Shown here piece after piece: positions 1-8,805 of a stretch of DNA of 53,117 nucleotides (position 1 is the first letter of the stretch; every line of letters starts with the position of its first letter). The position numbers and the translations under genes are program-made. The stretch covers positions 1-53,117 of the forward strand of contig QJZC01000067.1 of NCBI GenBank assembly GCA_003247575.1, in the 5' to 3' direction. The DNA is from Pseudomonadota bacterium. Its GTDB lineage: Bacteria; Myxococcota_A; UBA9160; SZUA-336. The notes below the pieces were generated by a model, which did not search any database, was not told the DNA's origin, and worked only from the letters and a program-made list of their open reading frames with translations.

Positions 1-2
1 AC

Positions 3-221
3 CCGGATGCCCGGGCCCGCGAGCGAGACCTCGAGGGGGAAGCAGCGGTGATCGGATTCTACGAAGCCTGGGGGCAGATCGCTGCGCGGCTCTGCGAGCT
101 CCACCGGGGCCCCAAACTCATCGTCGAGGACGCACAGCGAGATTGGCCCGAAGCCCTGCAGCAGATCTTCGCCGCAGTTCGCGCCGAAGGGAACCTCTCC
201 CTCACTCCCCGCTATCCGTGA
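3..221 (+). CDS. 3' end of an unidentified gene (truncated by window edge)
   Basis: An open frame enters from the left edge and ends at a TGA at 219-221, giving 72 C-terminal residues. Third codon positions are strongly G/C, as in the real genes nearby. The peptide is helical-looking and charged, with a Trp-containing stretch (YEAWGQIAARL) and a short tail ending in RYP. I do not recognise a family. The spacing of the Tyr/Trp and Val-Glu-Asp elements faintly recalls sulfotransferase C-termini, but this is not enough for a call. The end overlaps by 20 bases the continuation frame of the convergent beta-lactamase-family gene beyond its amber stop. Confidence 0.45.
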   Translation, partial: PDARARERDLEGEAAVIGFYEAWGQIAARLCELHRGPKLIVEDAQRDWPEALQQIFAAVRAEGNLSLTPRYP

Positions 222-327
222 GCGCCTGATAGGTCAGTGCATAGGAGCGGGTCCGGAGGGGTGGCGTCCCTTGGTCAGGACGCGAGCCGCCGCGGTTCTG
301 GATCAACCCGACGAAGATGAGATCGTT

Positions 328-1476
328 CTAGGGATCGATCCAGAACCAGGTCCGGTAGGGTCCGCCCCAGTAATAGGATCCGCGGCCGACCGGCGTGCCG
401 GCTGCCTTCGGATCGAGCACGATCGCAAAGTCGAGACCGAATCCGACCCCTGCGAGACTCGGTCCGTACAGGTCGACCCCAACCTCGGGAGCGAGCACAT
501 TCGTGTGCATCAACTCCACGGTCGCAGGCTCGAGGATGCGCTTGCCATCGAGAATTCCACCGTCCGCGAGTGCCTGCGCGAATCTCCAGTAGTCGCGGGC
601 CGTGGACATGAGGCCCCCGCTGCCCGAGAGGAACTCGGGCTTCGAGGTTCGCACCTCATTGGGCTGCTCGGCTTGGATACGACCATCGGCATCATAGCTG
701 TGAATCGCCACCACGCGGCTGGCCTTGGCCTCGGGAACGAAGAACCCGGTATCGACCATGCCGAGCGGCTCGAAGATGTGCTTCGCGAAGTAGACGTCGA
801 GAGATTCTCCGGACAGCTTCTCGACGAGATAGCCCTGAATGTCGACGCTGGGGCCATAGTCCCATGCAGTCCCCGGCTGCGTCTCGAGCGGTTGCTGCGA
901 GAGCTTCTCGATCATGTCGGCCAGGTTCCCGTCGCGCAGGCCGAGCTCTCCGTACAGCGCGCTCACACCGAAACCTGCCGAATGACTCATGAGCTGCTTC
1001 ATCGTCATCGGAGATCGCTGCGGCTCCGTGGATCCGTCGGCGCCCTTGACCTGGAGACCAGCGAACTCGGGAATGTGCTTCGCGACCGGGTCGTCGAGAC
1101 TCCACTTGCCCTGCTCGAGCAGCTGCATCATGGCGACACCCGTCACCGGCTTCGTCATCGAGGCGATCCGGAAGATGCTGTCGGGGCGGAGCGGTGTGCC
1201 TGCCGCGACGTCCGCCTTGCCGTAGACATCGAAGTGAACGAGTTCGCCGCGACGGGCGACGAGTGTCGTCACTCCGGCGAGCTTCCCATCATCCACCATA
1301 CGGTGGAACTCGTTCGACACGGCCGCCAGCCCGGCACTCGACATGCCCTGAGACTCGGGAGTCACCGTGGTTGGCGCCGCGATCCCCGCGCCGACCGGAG
1401 GCGACTCCGCCCGAGCGAGCATCGCTGCAAGGGCCAAGGCCACGACCGAACCGAAAGCTACCCTGCGAGACCCCAT
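328..1476 (-). CDS. Serine hydrolase, class C beta-lactamase / EstB-like family, ended by an in-frame amber codon
   Basis: This is a secreted penicillin-binding-fold hydrolase or esterase. Residues 1-23 form a signal peptide ending ARA. The catalytic Ser-x-x-Lys is S106-M-T-K109 (RIASMTKPV). A Tyr motif lies in WDYGPSVD, and the third motif is the esterase-like YYWGGPY near the C-terminus. Such enzymes hydrolyse beta-lactams, small esters or D-amino peptides; the substrate here is unknown. The frame stops at TAG (328-330) directly after WFWIDP. Family members continue at this point with a final strand and helix (typically ENDLIFVG-like). Reading through the TAG gives NDLIFVGLIQ plus 31 further codons to a TGA at 202-204, so the missing C-terminal part is encoded intact downstream. 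The gene is therefore either a recent nonsense pseudogene (GAG to TAG is one base) or a read-through or sequencing-error case. The ATG at 1476 is followed by a good signal peptide, which supports this start. Confidence 0.85.
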   Translation of the reverse strand: MGSRRVAFGSVVALALAAMLARAESPPVGAGIAAPTTVTPESQGMSSAGLAAVSNEFHRMVDDGKLAGVTTLVARRGELVHFDVYGKADVAAGTPLRPDSIFRIASMTKPVTGVAMMQLLEQGKWSLDDPVAKHIPEFAGLQVKGADGSTEPQRSPMTMKQLMSHSAGFGVSALYGELGLRDGNLADMIEKLSQQPLETQPGTAWDYGPSVDIQGYLVEKLSGESLDVYFAKHIFEPLGMVDTGFFVPEAKASRVVAIHSYDADGRIQAEQPNEVRTSKPEFLSGSGGLMSTARDYWRFAQALADGGILDGKRILEPATVELMHTNVLAPEVGVDLYGPSLAGVGFGLDFAIVLDPKAAGTPVGRGSYYWGGPYRTWFWIDP

Positions 1477-1596
1477 CGATCTTCCTCCATCAGCGATTTT
1501 CTGCGAGCTGGCCCGGCCAGCCTATACCAATCTGCTCCGCGTGGGCAGTGGGCTGTGTCCCCTAGCCAGAATCTCCCCGGGAGGGAGACGAAGGGC

Positions 1597-1626
1597 TTGA
1601 CGCCGGCTCTGGCGCCCGGAAAAAAT
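1597..1626 (+). promoter_or_regulatory. Possible sigma70-type promoter of the esterase gene
   Basis: TTGACG (1597-1602) matches the -35 consensus at five of six bases. AAAAAT (1621-1626) lies 18 bases downstream and is a weak -10. It points at the esterase start at 1687, which has a strong AGGAGG-type ribosome site a few bases upstream. This is inferred from motif matching only. Confidence 0.3.
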
Positions 1627-1686
1627 GACCGCGCTCGGCGTGCGTGAACTCGGCGGATCGATCGTCCCACTCTTTCAGGAGGGATC

Positions 1687-2601
1687 ATGCGGAGGCATCT
1701 ATTCGGAGTCATCGCGTTCTGGATCTTCGTGGCGGGCACAGCGTGTGACATGCCGATGCCACCGAACGCGTGCGGTGGCCCGCTCGCAGCGGGCACGGAC
1801 GCCGACTGCCGGATCGTCTTCGACGGGCGAGCGCGAGAGTTCTTCATTCACGTGCCAGACAGCTACACGGGCTCGCCCTTGCCGTTGATCCTCGACCTGC
1901 ATGGAACCGGGAGCAGTCGCGAAGGGCAGCGCGATCTCTCCGGCTGGATCGAGCTCTCCGAGCGCGAGGGGCTCATCATCGTTCATCCGGAAGCGCTCCC
2001 CGGCATCACAGGCCGCACCCAGTGGAACGCCGGGGACTGCTGCGAAGAGGGCCAGCAAGCCGACGACGAAGGCTTCCTCCGCGAAGCCGTTCGCATCACG
2101 CGGGCAGCCGTCGAGGTTGACTCGGCGCAGATCTTCGCCACAGGATTGTCTACGGGTGGGGTCATGTCGCACTTCCTGGGCTGTCGAGCGGCAGACGTGT
2201 TCTCGGCCATCGCACCCATCTCGTTTCAGCTCTCGTCCACTCTCACCTGCGAGCCCGCACGCCCGCTCAGCATGATCGAGTTTCACGCTCCGACCGACCG
2301 CCAGCGGCCCGCCAACGGCCACGTCGTCACGCTCCCGAGCGGAGCCCGCACGCGATTCCCATCCGCCTTCGACAGTGCGGCGCGCTGGGGAGAGATCAAC
2401 GGATGTGCAGCGCAGCCTCGAACCTCGTTCGCGAGCGGAGGCAGCCGCTGCGTCGAGTTCCCTGACTGCCGCCGAGCTCGCGTCATGTTCTGCGCGATCG
2501 ATGGAGCGGGCCAGGTCCTCGGCGGTCACGTCCTCTACGACAACAACGACAGCCTGGATCTCGCAGAAATTTCCTGGTCGTTCTTCGAGTCGATTCCGTA
2601 G
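1687..2601 (+). CDS. Secreted esterase of the PHB depolymerase / LpqC family
   Basis: This is an alpha/beta-hydrolase esterase of 304 residues. The N-terminus is a hydrophobic export signal ending at Cys20 (VAGTAC), so it may be a lipoprotein, although the residue at -3 is Gly rather than Leu. The family hallmarks are in order: an oxyanion region LDLHGTGSS (about 69-77), the paired-Cys segment WNAGDCC (113-119), the nucleophile elbow G-L-S155-T-G, a probable acid in FHAPTD, and a C-terminal His in GGHVLYD. Relatives cleave short polyhydroxyalkanoates or feruloyl/acetyl esters outside the cytoplasm; the substrate here is unknown. The start is supported by an AGGAGG Shine-Dalgarno just upstream. 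It is convergent with the histidine kinase gene, with 64 bases between the stops and no clear terminator. Confidence 0.85.
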   Translation: MRRHLFGVIAFWIFVAGTACDMPMPPNACGGPLAAGTDADCRIVFDGRAREFFIHVPDSYTGSPLPLILDLHGTGSSREGQRDLSGWIELSEREGLIIVHPEALPGITGRTQWNAGDCCEEGQQADDEGFLREAVRITRAAVEVDSAQIFATGLSTGGVMSHFLGCRAADVFSAIAPISFQLSSTLTCEPARPLSMIEFHAPTDRQRPANGHVVTLPSGARTRFPSAFDSAARWGEINGCAAQPRTSFASGGSRCVEFPDCRRARVMFCAIDGAGQVLGGHVLYDNNDSLDLAEISWSFFESIP

Positions 2602-2665
2602 GAGAAGCAGGCCCGGCCGCTTCGACATCCGAGCTTCGCACCTTCGACTCCACCCACTGGTCTAC

Positions 2666-4162
2666 TCACTCTGTCGAGCTCGCGGCAACCTTTGCTACCA
2701 AGGGAAGTCGGATCACGAACTCCGTGCCGACTCCCAGCTCACTCTCGCAGTGAATCGTGCCCCCGTGCTTCTTGACGATCACCGAGTGGGCGAGAGCCAA
2801 ACCTTGGCCTGTTCCCTTTCCCACGGTCTTGGTCGTGAAGAACGGATCGAAGATCCGCGCGATGTTCTCTGGCTTGACTCCTGCACCCGTGTCGCGAATC
2901 CGGATCTCCGCCTGATCCGCCAGAGATGCTGTCGAAATCGTAATTCGGCCGGGTGCGGCTTCTCCCTCCGACTCGTTCCTTGCCTTTTCAGCGATCGCGT
3001 GAGCTGCGTTGACGATCAAGTTTAGAATTACCTGGCTCAGATCCTGAGCATGACACTGGACCACGGGAAGCTCAGGGTCGTAGTCGGTGATCACCTCGGC
3101 GACGTACTTCCACTCGTTTCGCGCAACGACGAGCGTACTAGAAATCAGATCCTCGAGTCGCACCGGGCGCACCTCTGAGTCTCCGGGGTGAGAGAATTCC
3201 TTCAACGCCCGGACGATCGAGGCGACGCGATCGATTCCAGACAGAGACTGTTCGATCGCCTGGGGAAGCTCGTTGAGCAGATACTCGAGATCTACCGAGG
3301 CCGCTTGGTCGCGACACTGTGCCGCGGTCTGCCTCCACTCCTTCTCGGACATCCCAGGATCGAGACTCTTGCATTGCTGCAGGACCGGCGCGATCTCCGA
3401 GATAGAGTCCCCAAGGAAGCGCAGGTTATCCCCAATGAACTGGATCGGAGTGTTCAACTCATGGGCGACACCGGCCGCGAGCGCGCCAATCGACTGAAGC
3501 TTTTGGGAGTGCACCTCTTGGGCGTGGCGCTGGCGCTCCTCTGCCAGATCGCGAAAAGTAATCACGGCACCCTGAATCTCATGCTCCGCCCCCCAAAGCG
3601 GGTGGCAAACGTAGTCCACCGGAAAGCATGTCCCGTCTTGGCGCCAGAATACGTCCCCGTCAGCATGGTGCACGGATCCGTCCTCGATGGCGGCATGAAT
3701 CGGGCAGAATTCCCAGGGGTACTCCACCCCATCAGCGAGCGAGTGATGAAGAGTCGCGTGACAAGGCTTGCCGATGAGGTTTTCCGATTCCCTTCCGAGG
3801 GAGGACAGAGCATAAACGTTCAAGCTGCGAATGATGCCATCTCGATCTACCTCGATCAGAGCATGGCGAGACCACGACTGGATGAGTTCTGCTTGGTAGC
3901 TGAGCTGCGCGACGTGGATCTCCAGATCGCGTATCTGTCGCACGACCCCCTCTGACGGACCGTCTTCACTCACCGAGCGATCCGATGGGAGGTCCGCCGT
4001 TGGATTTCCAGATCTTTCGGAGATGCGCTTCACCCGATTGGGCTCCTCGCTCAGAGACTCGGAATCGGTCGAACCGAATCGCTCCTGCAGTTGACCTCCT
4101 CTAGCGATCGGAATCTCGCTGGAACTTCTCCACGATCTCTGCGCGCGCGAACTCATCGCCAC
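2666..4162 (-). CDS. Soluble PAS-domain sensor histidine kinase
   Basis: A 498-residue two-component sensor kinase with no transmembrane segment, so it is probably cytoplasmic. Residues 1-80 are polar and probably disordered. A PAS domain follows at about 95-210 (LIEVDRDGIIRSLN to VITFRDLAEERQRH). The H-box is GVAH234ELNTPIQF, with His234 the predicted phosphoacceptor. The ATPase part shows an N-box (NLIVNAAHAI), a G1 box (DTGAGVKP), an F-box (IFDPFFTTK) and a G2 box (GTGQGLALAHS), all complete. No response regulator is encoded nearby, so it is an orphan kinase whose partner lies elsewhere. The PAS contains Cys and His residues (KPCHATLHH, FCPIHA) that might bind a ligand or metal; this is speculative. 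It is divergent from the AAA-cyclase gene, with 180 bases between the starts. Confidence 0.9.
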   Translation of the reverse strand: MAMSSRAQRSWRSSSEIPIARGGQLQERFGSTDSESLSEEPNRVKRISERSGNPTADLPSDRSVSEDGPSEGVVRQIRDLEIHVAQLSYQAELIQSWSRHALIEVDRDGIIRSLNVYALSSLGRESENLIGKPCHATLHHSLADGVEYPWEFCPIHAAIEDGSVHHADGDVFWRQDGTCFPVDYVCHPLWGAEHEIQGAVITFRDLAEERQRHAQEVHSQKLQSIGALAAGVAHELNTPIQFIGDNLRFLGDSISEIAPVLQQCKSLDPGMSEKEWRQTAAQCRDQAASVDLEYLLNELPQAIEQSLSGIDRVASIVRALKEFSHPGDSEVRPVRLEDLISSTLVVARNEWKYVAEVITDYDPELPVVQCHAQDLSQVILNLIVNAAHAIAEKARNESEGEAAPGRITISTASLADQAEIRIRDTGAGVKPENIARIFDPFFTTKTVGKGTGQGLALAHSVIVKKHGGTIHCESELGVGTEFVIRLPLVAKVAASSTE

Positions 4163-4342
4163 CGGATGACACGTCCGCCGGCCTGACGAAGAAGGAGAGA
4201 GGAAAGAGTGGAAATACCCACGCGGCCGAACGCTACCTGATCTGGCCTACCAACGACTATCGTCGCAACCCCGAATCGCCGTCACAGCTGGCATCGCGCT
4301 TCACACGCACGTCCCGGCCAACGCCCGTGGTAGGCTCCGAAT

Positions 4343-7300
4343 GTGGCCGTGCCCGTGCGGGAAATGGAAACTGCGTTCGTCAATCGGCGCGAGGAACTGG
4401 CGGAGTGCGCCCGACTGCTCAACGTGGCGCGCTCAGGGAGTCCGGCCGTGCTGGAGCTGGTGGCAGCGGCGGGCATGGGAAAGTCGGCACTGGTGCAGCG
4501 CACGCTCGAACAAGCTCCGCGCACGGCGACCGTCCTGCAGCTCGCCTCACACGAGAAGGACCATCGAGCGACGCGAGGGCTATGGTCTCTCGCCCACACC
4601 TTACGCAACGAACAACCGTACATCGACGCCAACATATCGAGGCTATTGCTCGATACAGAGGGTGAGTCGAGTCTGCGTTCGAACCTTGGTCCTGCACTGG
4701 GCGGAGTCCTTGCCACGGCGATGGGAGAATTGTCGCGCTCGAAGCTGGTGCTCTTGGTCGCGGAAGATGTGCACTGGGCGAACCGCGCCACGCTCGACCT
4801 GCTGGGTGACCTCCACGTGGACATGCTCGAACGCGAACGTGCGCGTGAATCCTGTCACCTCTTGCTGATGTTGACTCGGCGCCCGCTCGAGGGCGACGCA
4901 CAGCTCACCAACCTGCTCGACCGCTACAGCCGCTCCGAGATGACCTTGCGCATGGAGCTTCCGCCACTGGACGAAGCCGATCTGGTGAGGCTGGTCATGA
5001 CGTTGGGCTACGGACGGCCCGACGCGCACCTGATGCGACTGCTGGCGCGCGAGATCGGCGGCAATCCGCTGGAGGTACGAGAAGCGCTCTCCGAACTCGA
5101 GCACGCCGAACTTCTGCGGCGCGAGGGCGACCGCGTCTTGCTGCGGGCTCCGAATGCGACCTTGCCGCGGGCTACGCTTTCAGAAAGGGTAGAACGCCGT
5201 ATCGAAGCTCTGCCCGATGCGACCCGCGCGGCGTTGGTGGTGCTGGCCCTGCTGGTCGGCGGGAGTGAGGTCTCCATTTTGGCGCGAGTGCTCGATCGCG
5301 GTGAGAGCGAGGTGCTCGATGCACTCGAAGACGGCTTTCATGCCGGCGTGTTGCTGGGCGACCCCGACACGCTGCGATTCGCGCATCCGCTGTATCGCCG
5401 TGCGGTGTTGGCTCACACCTCGTCCCTGGCGCGCACGCGAATCCACAGACGGATCGCCGAGGTGAGGCTGGAAAGCCTGCGCGGAGATGCGTCCGAGGCG
5501 ATCCTCTCGATCGGGTTGCACTGGGTGCAGTCGGGCGGGGTCACCCAGCCCGAGCGAGAAGCGGAGATCTGTACGCACGGCGCCGAGATCGCAATGCGCG
5601 CAGGAAACTATGCCGATTCCGCCTGCCTGGCCGAACGGGCGCTGGCCGCGCTGGATGCCGGGGCCGGGGTCGACGCAGCGGAGCGCGCCCGCCTCCAGTA
5701 TCTGGCGGGAAGCGCACACTTTCGGAACCACGAACCGGCCGCGGCGATGCCCTGGCTGGATCGCGCGCTCGAAGCCGCCCGCAGCGCGAGCCTCACCGAT
5801 CTCTGGTGCGCCGTGGTACTCGTGCGAAACCGCGTGCACATCGCCTTCGAGGGCGACACCGGTGGCCGTGCCGAGAACCTGGAGTTGCTCGAACACCTGG
5901 GTGAATCCAAGCCCGAAGTCCAGGCGCGACTACGCTCGGATCTATCCCAGTTGGCCTTCAACGTGCGCGACCTGAAGCTCGGGGTCCAAGAAGGAACCGA
6001 GGCCCTCCATCTGGCTGCGAGCACGAATGACGCTCTCGCCTCGGCGGTGGCGGAGTTCTCGATCGGGCTCTGCCGGATGGGACGCCTGGAGCTCGACCTC
6101 GCGCGCAGCCACTTCGAAGCCAGCCACCGTCTGGCCGAGCTACGCGACGACAAGTGGTTCGTGCAGTGGGGACTCGGACGGCTTCCGCTTCTCAATCTGA
6201 TGGCCGGTCGCTTGGATGCAGCACTGGATGGCGCGGAACGAGCCGAGCGACACGGCGCTCGAATCAAGGATTGGTCCGAACGTTCGCTGGCAGCCTGCAG
6301 TCGCGTGACCACTCACGCTCTGCGTGGCGACAGCGAAGCGATGGAAGCCGCTGCCGATCAGGCCGAGGCCCTGCTCTGCCGCTCTCAATACCTTTGGACG
6401 CCGAGCCAGCTGTACTTCCCGCTAGGCACAGCGCGCGCGACTCACGGCGATCGTGAGGGTGCAGAACAGGCCCTACAAAAGCTTCGAGCCTCGGGACGAC
6501 CGGGAACACGCTGGTTGCGAATCGCCATCGCTGTGGAGTTCTTCGATGTCGAGCGGCTCGCGCGACTGGTAGACACGGAAAACCCCTGGCACTATGAGGT
6601 CACCCTCTTCAATCTCACGCAGCTGTGCATCCTGGCGCACGCCGCCAAACTGCTCGGGGCTCGCGCGTTCGGCGAGTCGCTCTTCGATCCGCTGTGCCAT
6701 CAGGTCGATCTGGGATTGGTGGCGCCCTCCAACTATCCGAGCACGGTATTGCGTGCCACGGCCGCAGCCGCCACCGCCGCCGGACGCCCGGAACAAGCGC
6801 GCAGCATCCTCGAACGAGCCTGCGCAGAAAGCGCGCGCATCGGAGCGGAGAGCGACCTCGCCCGCGCCGAGATCGAGCTCGCGGAGCTCTACGCCCCCCA
6901 AGATCCCGAACGCGCGCAGGAGGTGCTCGCGGCGGCGATCACACGCGCGCGCAGAATGCTGCTCCTGCCCAGCCTCCAGCGTGCCGGCACGCTCGCGCGT
7001 TCACTCGGGCGCACCGATCTCCTGCTCAAGGACGAGCCGGCGGCAGAGGGCCCGGACATCCCCCTCGAACGCACCTTGATGGTCACCGACCTGGTCGAGT
7101 CGACGCCACTGGTGCTCGAGCTCGGCGATCGGCGCTGGGTGGAGGTGCGGCGGGATCACGACCGACTCCTGCGCGCCTGCGTCGCGCGCCACGCAGGAGT
7201 CGAGTTCGCACACACCGGGGATGGGATCGCGATTTCGTTCGGATCGGCGCAGACGGCACTGCGCTGTGCCTTCGACATTCAGCGCGCCGCCGCCGACTAT

Positions 7301-7561
7301 CGCGCACAGTCCGGAGTCCGCCTACAGATTCGGATCGGCCTGGCGTATGGTCGGCCCATTCCCGTCGAAGGTGGGGACCTGACCGGGATCGCGGTGAATC
7401 AGGTCATGCGGGTGACGTCCAAGGCCGCCGCGGGCGAGATCGTAGTCACACATCCAGTGCGCGAGCGCGCAGAGGCGGCGGGCATGCGTGCAGAGAGCTT
7501 GGGCGCGCACGCGCTCAAGGGTTTCTCCAAGCCAGTCGGTCTCTATCGGATCCGCCCCTAG
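4343..7561 (+). CDS. AAA ATPase / TPR-like protein with C-terminal class III nucleotide cyclase domain
   Basis: A 1072-residue signalling protein starting at GTG. The N-terminal part (about 10-330) is a MalT/LuxR-type STAND ATPase. Walker A reads AAAGMGK47S, so the first Gly of GxxxxGKS is Ala. Walker B is LVLLVAEDVHWA. The middle (about 370-890) is Ala/Leu/Arg-rich helical repeats of TPR type, usually a ligand- or protein-sensing scaffold. The last 160 residues are a class III adenylate/guanylate cyclase homology domain. Its metal-binding Asp916 is in MVTDLVES, Asp960 is in HTGDGIAISF, and the transition-state pair Asn1019/Arg1023 is in VNQVMR, so catalysis is plausible. The usual LuxR DNA-binding domain is absent and the cyclase replaces it. 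It could supply cAMP or cGMP to the cyclic-nucleotide-binding proteins at 23.7 and 29.1 kb (inference). Its TAG shares the bases CTAG with the TAG of the convergent next gene. Confidence 0.9.
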   Translation: MAVPVREMETAFVNRREELAECARLLNVARSGSPAVLELVAAAGMGKSALVQRTLEQAPRTATVLQLASHEKDHRATRGLWSLAHTLRNEQPYIDANISRLLLDTEGESSLRSNLGPALGGVLATAMGELSRSKLVLLVAEDVHWANRATLDLLGDLHVDMLERERARESCHLLLMLTRRPLEGDAQLTNLLDRYSRSEMTLRMELPPLDEADLVRLVMTLGYGRPDAHLMRLLAREIGGNPLEVREALSELEHAELLRREGDRVLLRAPNATLPRATLSERVERRIEALPDATRAALVVLALLVGGSEVSILARVLDRGESEVLDALEDGFHAGVLLGDPDTLRFAHPLYRRAVLAHTSSLARTRIHRRIAEVRLESLRGDASEAILSIGLHWVQSGGVTQPEREAEICTHGAEIAMRAGNYADSACLAERALAALDAGAGVDAAERARLQYLAGSAHFRNHEPAAAMPWLDRALEAARSASLTDLWCAVVLVRNRVHIAFEGDTGGRAENLELLEHLGESKPEVQARLRSDLSQLAFNVRDLKLGVQEGTEALHLAASTNDALASAVAEFSIGLCRMGRLELDLARSHFEASHRLAELRDDKWFVQWGLGRLPLLNLMAGRLDAALDGAERAERHGARIKDWSERSLAACSRVTTHALRGDSEAMEAAADQAEALLCRSQYLWTPSQLYFPLGTARATHGDREGAEQALQKLRASGRPGTRWLRIAIAVEFFDVERLARLVDTENPWHYEVTLFNLTQLCILAHAAKLLGARAFGESLFDPLCHQVDLGLVAPSNYPSTVLRATAAAATAAGRPEQARSILERACAESARIGAESDLARAEIELAELYAPQDPERAQEVLAAAITRARRMLLLPSLQRAGTLARSLGRTDLLLKDEPAAEGPDIPLERTLMVTDLVESTPLVLELGDRRWVEVRRDHDRLLRACVARHAGVEFAHTGDGIAISFGSAQTALRCAFDIQRAAADYRAQSGVRLQIRIGLAYGRPIPVEGGDLTGIAVNQVMRVTSKAAAGEIVVTHPVRERAEAAGMRAESLGAHALKGFSKPVGLYRIRP

Positions 7562-8496
7562 CAGCCCGGGTGCACGCGGCCGTCGTTCAACACACCTCCG
7601 TCACTCTCGGACGGCCGAATCACGCGAACGACATCGTCCAGGCTACTGACGTGGCCCGCTGAGGCATCCAGCACGTCACCGTTGTACCGCCGCTCCGACA
7701 CAGTACCACGTTGTTGACCTTCAGCCCTCGGAAGGATCTCGACGTTCTGTCCGATGATCCAGAGGCCACGCCGGTGATCCGTAGACAGTGGATCATCAGC
7801 GCGATGCGCCTGGTAGTCGTCCCCCTCGGTGTCGATCAGCGATCCGCGGTCGAGAAAGCGCGACAGAGGGCTGTTCCCGTTGGCCGGTGGCGTCGACACC
7901 ACGAGGATCACGTGTCCACCGCCATCGAAGATGCGCGGAACGACGCGACACAACGGTCGCAGCGGCTGCCACCACGGCTGGTGATCGAACCAGGTCACAC
8001 AGCACTCATACTTGGGCGCTGGACAGGTCCAGAAGATCTCGATCGGCCAATAGCGCTGCACTTCGGCCTCGTCGTACTGCGCGGGTCGATCGCGATGCTC
8101 CAACCCGAGCGAAGCCTCGAGAGCTGCGACATAGGCCACGCGGTGAATCTCATGGGCGTCCCCAGTCCAGCCGCGCCACCAACCGGTGGCATCGAGTCGG
8201 GTTCCCGGCTTACGCTGCCACATGCCGTCCTCGAGCTGCTCCAAGCCAAACCAGTCTTCGTTGAGGTGCTGCACGTGCGTCTTGGGTAGTGGCCGATCAT
8301 CGGGCAGCTCCACCCTGAAGGAGCCGAGATCCGTGAGCAGGGCTCCGGTCTGGTCCTTGTCGAGGATCAGGTTTCCCGACTCTGCCTGAAGTTGATTGAG
8401 CCAAGCGATGCGCTGACTCACCGATGCGCGTGTATAGCGTGAATCCGCCAATGTGCACAGACGACCCTTCTCGAAGATGTGCGGCATTCCGCCCAT
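7558..8496 (-). CDS. Hypothetical protein, 312 aa
   Basis: I do not recognise this protein. It has no signal peptide or membrane span and is rich in Trp, Asp and Arg. Distinct segments are GWWRGWTGDAHEIHRVAY, a Cys/Trp-rich stretch (FWTCPAPKYECCVTWFDHQPWW) and GGGHVILVVSTPP. The Trp-rich middle and the Asp/His clusters suggest an enzyme or a binding protein, but nothing diagnostic is seen. The ATG at 8496 has an AGGGGG-type ribosome site about eight bases upstream. The coding bias is G/C-rich but somewhat weaker than in the flanking large genes, and it sits in a hypothetical-rich stretch, so horizontal acquisition is possible. It ends tail-to-tail with the cyclase gene, sharing four bases. 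Confidence 0.65.
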   Translation of the reverse strand: MGGMPHIFEKGRLCTLADSRYTRASVSQRIAWLNQLQAESGNLILDKDQTGALLTDLGSFRVELPDDRPLPKTHVQHLNEDWFGLEQLEDGMWQRKPGTRLDATGWWRGWTGDAHEIHRVAYVAALEASLGLEHRDRPAQYDEAEVQRYWPIEIFWTCPAPKYECCVTWFDHQPWWQPLRPLCRVVPRIFDGGGHVILVVSTPPANGNSPLSRFLDRGSLIDTEGDDYQAHRADDPLSTDHRRGLWIIGQNVEILPRAEGQQRGTVSERRYNGDVLDASAGHVSSLDDVVRVIRPSESDGGVLNDGRVHPGC

Positions 8497-8805
8497 GACT
8501 TCTGCCCCCTATCGATGTTTGGGTTCGTGACGTTTGGGTTCGTGCGAATGCGCCGAGCTACACGGCGCCAAGTGTGCTCACCAACAGTCTATGTTGTATG
8601 ACGTTCGAGTCTTGTGAAACCCCTCACACGGATGCATACGAATCCGAGCGCAGGTCGAGCGGAGCGCGGCCGGCCGGCAACCTCCGCGGGAGCGACAGCA
8701 TTCAGATGCGTGGGCTCGATCACCTCAGCCCGAGCCGGGTCCCGGCCACAGGGGTACACACCTCACCACTGTCTGAAGTCGAGTTGCCGAGGACGACTTC
8801 GAACA
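8497..8805. other. 309-base stretch without a supported gene
   Basis: This is the upstream region of the minus-strand hypothetical gene. Apart from that gene's ribosome site and a 13-base direct repeat (8517-8544) I see no promoter of quality, no hairpin and no open frame with convincing codon bias. Confidence 0.5.
8517..8544. repeat. Tandem 13-base direct repeat upstream of the hypothetical gene
   Basis: GTTTGGGTTCGTG occurs at 8517-8529 and again at 8532-8544, separated by AC (period 15). It lies 20-48 bases upstream of the ATG at 8496, in the position expected for a regulator-binding site or a 5' untranslated element. It could also be a simple slippage duplication. Confidence 0.5.

Noticed and set aside
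271..1647. A 458-codon plus-strand frame opposite the beta-lactamase-family gene
   Set aside because: Antisense shadow of a GC-rich gene: Arg/His/Leu-rich, no ribosome site and no family, while the minus strand has complete motifs.
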